Assembly (NCBI GenBank): GCA_025927935.1
Contig: JAICKM010000500.1
Span: 1 to 5,415, forward strand
Source: Chloroflexia bacterium
Lineage (GTDB): Bacteria; Chloroflexota; Chloroflexia; QHBQ01; JADMIH01
Direction of reading: 5' to 3'
Length of the DNA: 5,415 nt
Positions 1-5,415 of the stretch are shown here, piece after piece. Every line of letters starts with the position of its first letter. Positions within the stretch are counted from its first letter, which is position 1. A program made the translations under genes and the position numbers. The notes below the pieces were generated by a model. The model was not told the origin of the DNA, did not search any database, and saw nothing but the letters and a program-made list of their open reading frames with translations.

Positions 1-151
1 ACGGCCGCATCTGATTCACGTTGCTTCGCCCCGGCCGCCCCCCGCCCGATTTCCAGGCGTTCGCTAGTCATGCCGTCCTGTTTGCGGAGTTTGGGCGCGC
101 TGTTGAACAGCCCCCACCCGCTGAGGCCGGCTAGACAAAGGAGGGACCACT
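1..151. other. Upstream region of the Acg-like gene
   Basis: This is non-coding leader sequence as far as can be seen. It is C-rich in places (around 30-50) and ends in a strong ribosome binding site. I could not find a convincing -35/-10 pair, so the promoter of the downstream gene is either atypical, activator-dependent or left of the window. No open frame here resembles a known protein. The tail of a gene beginning outside the window cannot be excluded for the first few dozen bases. Confidence 0.4.
137..144 (+). promoter_or_regulatory. Strong Shine-Dalgarno site of the Acg-like gene
   Basis: AAAGGAGG lies 7 bases before the ATG at 152. It is an almost full anti-16S match and fixes that ATG as the start over the in-frame Met codon five codons further on. 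Confidence 0.8.
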
Positions 152-1129
152 ATGCCAGGTACATCGATGACGCCCCTGGAATTGCCGCCTGCCGCGATAC
201 CCGGCCGGCTCCCAGGTCGCAGCACCCCGGCCGATGAACTGCGCTTCCTCTTACACGCCGCCGTGCTGGCGCTCTCGGATAGCTATGTGCCACCCTGGCG
301 GTTTCAGATCAACGGGAATAGCGCCGATTTGTATGTTGATTTCGCCCGCACCTGGCGGGAGGCCGATCCGGCCGGGCGCGAAATGACGTGCGCGTGCGGT
401 GCGGCGCTCAGCTATCTAGAGGTTGAGGCGCGTCGCCAGGGGCGCGGCATCGCCATCACGCCCTACCCGAATCCGGCCCAACCGGAGTTGCTGGCGCAGG
501 TCTGGCTGGAACCGGCGGCGGTTTCCGACCGGAATGCTCCCCCGCCCGCGACCGCGGGGCGCGAACGACTCGTCTGGGCGGCCGGCGCCGGGCCGAAGCC
601 GGGCGAGGCGCTGCGCGCGCTGGAAGAGGCAGTGGCGCGTTCCGCCGCCTGGCTCCACCTGGAGCAGCGCGCGGACCGGTGCGCCGCGGTGGCCGCGCTG
701 ATCGCCGAAAGTGACGAACATCATATGCGTGACCCGTTACGGCGGCGCGCGGGAACGGCGCACGGGGGGCCGGCCCGCTGGCGGTTGCCGGCGCAGCCGC
801 CGGCCGGGCGGCTCGAACCGTTTGTGATCCATACCACCGCGGGCCAGCGGAGCGCCGCGGGGGTGGAACACGGCGCGGCGCTCCGGCCCCTGTTCGCTGT
901 GCTGGGCACCGCCGGGGATAGCCGGCATGATTGGCTGCATGCCGGGCAAGCGCTGGGGAGGCTGCTGATGCAAGCCCGCCGGCACCGGATCCTGCCCGCT
1001 TTCCGCAACCAGTTGATCCGGGTGCCGGCCTTGCGGTCGCAGCTGGGCGAAGTGATCGAGCGCGAGGGGTTCCCGCAACTGGTGCTGGCGCTGTTGCCCG
1101 ATTCTCCGACGCTGGGCGCACGCGGGTAG
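152..1129 (+). CDS. Acg-like nitroreductase-superfamily flavoprotein (divergent)
   Basis: This is a 325-residue protein of the Acg family, an FMN-binding branch of the nitroreductase fold. The first half shows an A-x-L-x-x-x-x-PPWRFQI block (residues 37-53) followed by LYVDFARTWREADPAGRE and a CACGAALSYL stretch (60-89). This matches the family pattern of QPW-x-W, an acidic strand, DP-x-GRE and a CGAAL helix. The C-terminal part has D-W-L-x-AGQAL-x-RLLM (260-273), then VPALRSQL and a GFPQLVLAL strand, as in Acg homologues. Length is typical for the family, but the central segment (about 190-225) is short and Arg/Gly/Pro-rich. The usual PSVHNTQPW flavin-phosphate motif is degraded to SDSYVPPW, so FMN binding or catalysis may be altered. 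Mycobacterial Acg proteins (for example Rv2032) are hypoxia-induced and have been linked to flavin binding or storage more than to clear nitroreductase activity. The gene stands alone on this strand, converging on the stress-protein operon. Substrate and role are unknown. Confidence 0.75.
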   Translation: MPGTSMTPLELPPAAIPGRLPGRSTPADELRFLLHAAVLALSDSYVPPWRFQINGNSADLYVDFARTWREADPAGREMTCACGAALSYLEVEARRQGRGIAITPYPNPAQPELLAQVWLEPAAVSDRNAPPPATAGRERLVWAAGAGPKPGEALRALEEAVARSAAWLHLEQRADRCAAVAALIAESDEHHMRDPLRRRAGTAHGGPARWRLPAQPPAGRLEPFVIHTTAGQRSAAGVEHGAALRPLFAVLGTAGDSRHDWLHAGQALGRLLMQARRHRILPAFRNQLIRVPALRSQLGEVIEREGFPQLVLALLPDSPTLGARG

Positions 1130-1154
1130 GCACCGGGAGAACCAGTACCCTAAC

Positions 1155-1198
1155 GAGGGCGCCCCACCGGCAAGCACCGGTGGGGCGCCCTCTATTAT
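1155..1198 (+). terminator. Intrinsic terminator, probably bidirectional, between convergent genes
   Basis: A perfect 16-bp stem pairs GAGGGCGCCCCACCGG (1155-1170) with its exact complement at 1177-1192, around the 6-base loop CAAGCA. On the + strand it is followed by TATTAT, a short T-rich tail. It lies 25 bases after the stop of the rightward Acg-like gene and 52 bases beyond the stop of the leftward stress-protein gene. It can therefore end transcription from both sides, though the minus-strand exit has no U-tract and would be the weaker direction. Confidence 0.88.
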
Positions 1199-1244
1199 GC
1201 CGTAATCGGCAAGGCCGGGCAGGCCGCGCGGAAGCGGGCGCGGG

Positions 1245-2164
1245 CTACCGTTTGGTGGTGGGGGCGGCCTCGGCGACGGGCACCAGCAGGACGGCTTGCG
1301 GGGCTTTGTTGACGACGCCCGCCGCCACGCTGCCCACCCACAAGGCGCCCAACCCGGTGCGGCCATGCCCGGCGATGACGATCAGGTCCGTCGCCGTTTG
1401 GGCCGCTTCGACCAGCATGCGCGTGGGGTCGCCGCGGCGCACTTCGGCGCGCGCCGGGATGCCTGCCGCCGCCAATTGCTCTACCGCAGCGGCCAGGTCC
1501 GTCTGGGCCTGCTCCTGCTCCGCGTCGAGCGTGGCGGCGGTTGCCGTGGGCGTCAGGCGGGAGCTGATCGCGTCGTCGCCGGTCAGGGTGCCGACGGTGG
1601 GCACGACACGCACCAGGCGAATGCCCGCGCCGCACGCGCGGGCCAGCGTGGCCGCCACGGGGAGCGCGCACGCGGCGGCGGGGGTGCCGTCCAGCGGCAC
1701 CAGCAGTTGCCCGATCTGGGCGGGGGCGCGTTGCTGGGGGCGCACCAGCAGCACCGGGATGGTGGCGCGGCGGCCCACCTGCTGGCCCATGCTGCCCGCC
1801 ACCACGCGCCGCACGTCGTTGGGGCCGTGCGTGCAGAAGGCGATCATATCGGCGCGCAGTTCCACCACATGCAGGGCGATGCTCGCGGCGACGTTCGGCT
1901 CCTGGTGGCTGTGGACATGGGTTTCCACGGCCAGGCCCGGCCCCAGGCGCGCGGCCACGTCCGCCAGGTAGGCTTCCGCCGCCGCCGCGGAGGTGAGATG
2001 GGGTTCGCCGTGGACGGCCTGGGGCGGGCGTTCCTCCACGACATGCAGCAGCCAGATCTGCGCGCCCAGATCGCGCGCCAGCAGCGTCACCATCGGCAGC
2101 ACCGACTCGGCGAGGCGCGAGCCGTCCAGGGGCACCATGATGCGCCGGAAGTCCGCGGGCCGGC

Positions 2165-2168
<4 letters not shown>
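1245..2168 (-). CDS. Tandem-domain universal stress protein (UspA family)
   Basis: This 307-residue cytoplasmic protein has two consecutive Usp domains (about 8-144 and 153-297). Each opens with the strand-and-turn MVPLDGS (11-17) or LVPLDGT (156-162). Each closes with a nucleotide-binding loop: THG then nine residues then GS (113-126) in domain 1, and GHG then nine residues then GS (267-280) in domain 2, followed by PVLLVRP or AVLLVPV strands. The family consensus is G-2x-G-9x-G-S/T. The first glycine is Cys112 in domain 1 and Ala266 in domain 2, while the later HG and GS elements are kept, so ATP binding is plausible but not certain. Usp proteins act in survival under starvation, hypoxia or oxidative stress. 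The ATG overlaps the TGA of the upstream Nramp gene in ATGA, with GGAGG inside that gene's end, so translation is probably coupled. The stress protein may modulate or respond to metal uptake; that role is inferred from position only. Confidence 0.92.
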
Positions 2169-3547
<1,379 letters not shown>

Positions 3548-3555
3548 TTCCTCGC

Positions 3556-3560
3556 CCTCC
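3556..3560 (-). promoter_or_regulatory. Shine-Dalgarno site of the Nramp transporter gene
   Basis: GGAGG on the minus strand lies 8 bases before the ATG at 3547. It favours this start and so the long hydrophilic N-terminal tail, rather than a start closer to the first membrane helix. Confidence 0.65.
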
Positions 3561-3756
3561 GCTCATGCAGCAGGTCTGCCGCGACGGCGCGGCCCAGACA
3601 GGGGACTACAGCATGAGATATTCCACTGTGGATCAGGGCAAGTCCTTCGCCGGGCAAACCGGACGCCGTTGCGGGAGGGGACACACTACTAGCGCACCAC
3701 CAAGGCGCTTCCAGCCCCTCATTGGGAGCAGAGCACGCTAAAGCCCAACGAGTACG

Positions 3757-3772
3757 GCGCGATTTATCGCGC
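3757..3772. promoter_or_regulatory. 16-bp palindrome, candidate operator upstream of the Nramp gene
   Basis: Two 7-base arms, GCGCGAT and ATCGCGC, flank a central TT with perfect complementarity. It lies about 210 bases before the Nramp start, in an otherwise unremarkable stretch. The symmetry and A/T centre fit a dimeric regulator's site or a small hairpin. It does not match MntR, Fur or DtxR consensus sites that I know, so the cognate factor is unknown. Confidence 0.35.
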
Positions 3773-3818
3773 AGCTACACACAAGAGGTGGCTAGAATCT
3801 TCACTGGTGGTGCCGATA

Positions 3819-3853
3819 AGCGGCAGGACTGGTTGCAAACCGGCCCTGCCGCT
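3819..3853. repeat. 35-nt imperfect palindrome, REP-like candidate
   Basis: Arms AGCGGCAGG (3819-3827) and CCTGCCGCT (3845-3853) pair perfectly over 9 bp. After an A/C mismatch, one C-G pair and one G-T wobble, an inner GGTT/AACC stem (3831-3834 with 3838-3841) closes on a 3-base GCA loop. The element lies 42-76 bases beyond the stop of the reductase gene, a typical place for repetitive extragenic palindromes. It lacks a T-run on either side, so a simple intrinsic terminator is less likely, though it could still protect the mRNA 3' end. Only one copy is visible here, so the repeat status is an inference. Confidence 0.45.
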
Positions 3854-3894
3854 CACGATTCTGCGGCCACCTGGTGCCCCTGTTGATGGGGGCC

Positions 3895-4341
3895 TTACTG
3901 CTTGGCGGCGCTTTTCAGCAGAAAAACGGGGTGCCGCGGGATCTCGCGCTCAAAGTCTTCGATTGGCGAGTCGGGCGTCACATCAAAGTAGCCCCGGAGC
4001 ATCGAAGGCGCCGCGGCCAGGCTTTGTTTCAGCATCGGCGCGGCCTCTTGCGGCGGTAGCTCGACCGAGGCGACGCGCTCCGTGCGGCGTCCGCGCGTGA
4101 GGGTGGCCTCGCCCGCCGCGCGCAGGTTGCGCACCCAGTTGACCTGCCCATAGGGCGAGATCACCCAGCGCTGCCCATTGTGTTCCTCCAGCCAAACGGG
4201 CGTCGTCCGCGGCTGCCCGCTTTTGCGCCCGCGCACCGTCAGCAGGCTCATACCTCCGATTTTGACACCCGCGCGCAGCAGGGTAGTGATCATGAAATTG
4301 GCGGGTCTGAGAAAGACGGGCGCTTGTACCTTCGTTGCCAT
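3895..4341 (-). CDS. F420H2-dependent nitroreductase/quinone reductase family protein (Ddn-like)
   Basis: This 148-residue protein of the deazaflavin-dependent nitroreductase family (Pfam DUF385 group, split beta-barrel fold) uses reduced coenzyme F420 to reduce quinones, nitro compounds or similar acceptors. The signature LLTVRGRKSGQPRTTPVW (33-50) forms the F420-phosphate-binding strand and turn. It is followed by WVISPYG (59-65) and NWVRNLRAAGEATL (68-81), the other strongly conserved block. Length is typical (about 140-150). The N-terminal residues 9-30 are moderately hydrophobic and could associate with the membrane, as in Ddn. The ATG has AAGGAAG about 10 bases upstream. It follows the TetR gene on the same strand after 84 bases and is the natural candidate for that repressor's regulon. 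The gap carries a small hairpin (4400-4420), so some independent expression control is possible. The true substrate cannot be read from the sequence. Confidence 0.9.
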   Translation of the reverse strand: MATKVQAPVFLRPANFMITTLLRAGVKIGGMSLLTVRGRKSGQPRTTPVWLEEHNGQRWVISPYGQVNWVRNLRAAGEATLTRGRRTERVASVELPPQEAAPMLKQSLAAAPSMLRGYFDVTPDSPIEDFEREIPRHPVFLLKSAAKQ

Positions 4342-4399
4342 GGTTTTGTGTCTTCCTTTCGTTGCCGGGCTATCCGGCGCACTGAAACGGTCCTCGGCT

Positions 4400-4420
4400 C
4401 AGCGGTTTGCCGGGCCGCTG
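4400..4420 (-). other. Small hairpin between the TetR and reductase genes
   Basis: CAGCGG and CCGCTG (6 bp) flank a 9-base loop just after the TetR stop. A second one, GCCGG/CCGGC with a 5-base loop, lies at 4364-4378, immediately upstream of the reductase ribosome binding site. Neither is followed by a T-run, so they are unlikely to be strong terminators. They may lower or stabilise the downstream message. Confidence 0.3.
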
Positions 4421-4425
4421 CGCTT

Positions 4426-5022
4426 CTATGGCGTGGGGAAATTTCCAGGGGCCAGGCCCTGGACCAGCGTTTTTACGAACATGTGATCCGTCTGACGAAA
4501 CAGTTGACCGCCGGTGAACTGGCGCACGAACTCGTACTGAAAGCACGGGCCGAGCAGCAGAATCGCCAGGGTCAGGGCGGGCACATCCGGCGCGATGCGC
4601 CCCAGTTGCTGTTCTTCTCTGATGTAGGCTGCGACCAGTTCAAAGAAGACATCCGGCCCGCCCTGGATTTGCTGGAGCAATTCGCGGTACTTGCCCAGCA
4701 GATCGGTATCGGCGAACAGGGCGGCACTGATGGGCAGAAGCTGCCGATAATAGCGCATGGCGGCCAGGGCGATCGCTTCCAGGTTCTCGCTGAGCGTACC
4801 GGTGCCCGCGGTATATGCCTGAAGCGTATCGAGGAAGGTAGGCAGGTGCTTTGCCAGGATAGCGAAGAAAACCTCCTCCTTGTGCTCAAAGTGCCTGTAG
4901 AGCGCGCCTTCGGACAACCCCGTCTGCCGCGCGATCTCCTTGGTCGTTACCCGCGCCAGCCCTTTCATCTGCACCAGATGTTCGGTGGCCTCCAAGATTT
5001 TCTGTCGTGTTTCTCCCGGCAT
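4426..5022 (-). CDS. TetR/AcrR-family transcriptional repressor
   Basis: This 198-residue DNA-binding repressor has the family layout. The N-terminal helix-turn-helix (about 5-50) shows RQKILEATEHLV, then VTTKEIARQTGLSEGALYRHFEHKEEVF (25-52), the classic TetR recognition helix with its LYRHF signature. Residues 55-198 form an all-helical, variable ligand-binding and dimer domain rich in Leu, Ala and Phe; the ligand is unknown. The ATG at 5022 is chosen because AAGGGAG lies 5 bases upstream. A GTG at 5052 in the same frame would add 10 residues, but it sits inside the operator and at or upstream of the predicted transcription start. The promoter is a full consensus with an overlapping palindrome, so the protein very likely represses itself and, by read-through, the F420-type reductase gene 84 bases downstream. 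Usual family length is about 190-210. Confidence 0.94.
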   Translation of the reverse strand: MPGETRQKILEATEHLVQMKGLARVTTKEIARQTGLSEGALYRHFEHKEEVFFAILAKHLPTFLDTLQAYTAGTGTLSENLEAIALAAMRYYRQLLPISAALFADTDLLGKYRELLQQIQGGPDVFFELVAAYIREEQQLGRIAPDVPALTLAILLLGPCFQYEFVRQFTGGQLFRQTDHMFVKTLVQGLAPGNFPTP

Positions 5023-5027
5023 AGTAG

Positions 5028-5034
5028 CTCCCTT
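5028..5034 (-). promoter_or_regulatory. Shine-Dalgarno site deciding the TetR start
   Basis: AAGGGAG on the minus strand lies 5 bases before the ATG at 5022. No comparable site precedes the alternative GTG at 5052, so the shorter protein is preferred. Confidence 0.8.
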
Positions 5035-5035
5035 G

Positions 5036-5057
5036 TGTATGTGAGTACTCACTCACA
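5036..5057. promoter_or_regulatory. Palindromic TetR-type operator
   Basis: The 12-bp perfect palindrome GTGAGTACTCAC (5041-5052) extends after two unmatched bases on each side to TGT...ACA, giving a 22-bp site with 18 symmetric positions. A second GTGA half is stacked on one side (GTGAGTGAGTACTCAC on the minus strand). Sites of the GTGAG-x-x-CTCAC kind are typical for TetR-family repressors. It abuts the -10 box and covers the expected transcription start (about 5049-5050), ideal for steric autorepression. Confidence 0.82.
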
Positions 5058-5085
5058 TTATATGCGGAAACGTCCATGCTGTCAA
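5057..5085 (-). promoter_or_regulatory. Consensus sigma-70-type promoter of the TetR gene
   Basis: On the minus strand TTGACA (5080-5085) is followed after exactly 17 bases by TATAAT (5057-5062). Both hexamers and the spacer match the housekeeping consensus perfectly. The predicted start at about 5049-5050 gives a leader of about 27 bases carrying the AAGGGAG ribosome binding site. Confidence 0.9.
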
Positions 5086-5415
5086 GAGGCAAGGCGGTGT
5101 TCTCCTGTGTAGGCGCATAAGGACCAGCTACTGCTCAGGTTCAAGGTGAAGTATGCACAGGCTCGGCAGTCCGATCTGTGCTTGATATTGGGGAATCCGC
5201 CGCCATCGACGTGCCGGCGCTGAAGCGGGCGGAGAGTGGTTAGCCCGGCAAGGAGTCGATCAACGCGGAGCGGAACATGGGAACGGTTCGCCGCGTTGCG
5301 CTGTCGCGGCGCGGACATAGCCGGTTACCGCATCGCCCATTGCGCCATGAGTCGCTGACGATTTATCGAATCAATGAGTCTCAAATTCCACCGCGACCTT
5401 CGTATTCCAGAAGGC
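5086..5415. other. Region of about 330 bases with no convincing gene
   Basis: All six frames are short or have no recognisable similarity; the longest leftward frame (5318-5082) has no family motif and runs over the TetR promoter. A hairpin CGCCGCG/CGCGGCG with a 9-base loop lies at 5289-5311, without a T-run. At the very edge, ATG at 5374 opens a rightward frame (MSLKFHRDLRIPEG) that stays open to the window end. It lacks a clear ribosome binding site and is too short to judge. Confidence 0.4.

Larger units (their letters stand above)
3548..3894. other. Non-coding gap of 347 bases with several inverted repeats
   Basis: This gap lies between the stop of the F420-type reductase gene and the start of the Nramp gene, both leftward. 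I see no gene. It must hold the Nramp promoter and leader, but no consensus -35/-10 pair stands out. On the minus strand, 5' to 3', it contains: a small hairpin just after the reductase stop (GCCCC/GGGGC, 3876-3893); a 35-nt palindrome (3819-3853); a 16-bp palindrome (3757-3772); a nested hairpin with outer arms GAGGGG/CCCCTC (3675-3720) and inner arms AGCGC/GCGCT (3691-3709); and a GCCGCG/CGCGGC hairpin with a 4-base loop (3578-3593) about 30 bases before the Nramp ATG. A further inverted pair of 9 bases (GCACCACCA at 3694-3702 and its complement at 3805-3813) could be chance. Confidence 0.6.

Noticed and set aside
3694..3813. A 9-bp inverted repeat (GCACCACCA and its complement, 102 bases apart) as ends of a miniature transposon.
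   Set aside because: The arms do not extend, no target-site duplication is visible, and a 9-bp match in such a stretch is within reach of chance.
3548..3894. A manganese riboswitch or MntR/DtxR-type operator in front of the Nramp gene.
   Set aside because: The region was read on the transcribed strand for the conserved riboswitch segments and for known operator consensus sequences, and none was found. Only generic hairpins and palindromes are present.
3807..4100. A small rightward frame running through the 35-nt palindrome and the reductase gene.
   Set aside because: Its first part is the translated palindrome and the rest is antisense to the reductase gene; there is no independent support.
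5050..5052. A GTG start giving a TetR protein 10 residues longer.
   Set aside because: It lies inside the operator and at or upstream of the predicted transcription start, with no ribosome binding site. The ATG at 5022 has AAGGGAG at good spacing.
4180..5112. A 310-codon rightward frame antisense to the TetR gene and part of the reductase gene.
   Set aside because: It is the mirror of two well-supported genes, has no domain signature and crosses the TetR promoter and operator.

Overview
The window is GC-rich, by eye roughly two thirds G+C in the coding parts, and bacterial. It carries Shine-Dalgarno sites, a textbook sigma-70-type promoter, and genes packed with a 4-base overlap. A deazaflavin (F420)-dependent nitroreductase-family protein implies an F420-using host. 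Together with an Acg-type flavoprotein and a two-domain universal stress protein, this suggests Chloroflexota or, less likely, Actinomycetota. No rRNA, tRNA, CRISPR array or transposase was found, so the assignment is an inference.

Layout: (1) 152-1129 (+) encodes a divergent Acg/nitroreductase-like flavoprotein. (2) A 16-bp perfect-stem hairpin (1155-1192) separates it from the convergent leftward genes. (3) On the minus strand, an Nramp-type Mn2+/Fe2+ transporter (3547-2165) overlaps by 4 bases a tandem universal stress protein (2168-1245); these two are almost certainly one operon. (4) A 347-base non-coding stretch (3548-3894) upstream of the transporter holds several inverted repeats, including a 35-nt imperfect palindrome that looks like a dispersed repeat element. 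(5) Also on the minus strand, a TetR-family regulator (5022-4426) is followed after 84 bases by an F420-dependent nitroreductase-family protein (4341-3895), a likely regulator-plus-target pair. (6) The TetR gene has a consensus promoter (TTGACA, 17-base spacer, TATAAT) with a near-perfect palindromic operator over its predicted transcription start, so autorepression is likely. (7) 5086-5415 holds no convincing gene; at most the first codons of a rightward gene appear at the extreme edge.

The genes share a theme of metal, redox and stress handling: divalent metal import coupled to an ATP-binding stress protein, a flavin-binding Acg-like protein facing it, and an F420-linked reductase under a ligand-sensing repressor. 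Pairing Acg-like proteins with universal stress proteins recalls the hypoxia (DosR) regulon of mycobacteria, but no DosR-like site was recognised. I see no clearly new multi-gene system. The most notable points are the transporter/stress-protein coupling, the degenerate flavin motif of the Acg-like protein, the TetR promoter-operator, and the palindromes in the 3548-3894 gap.
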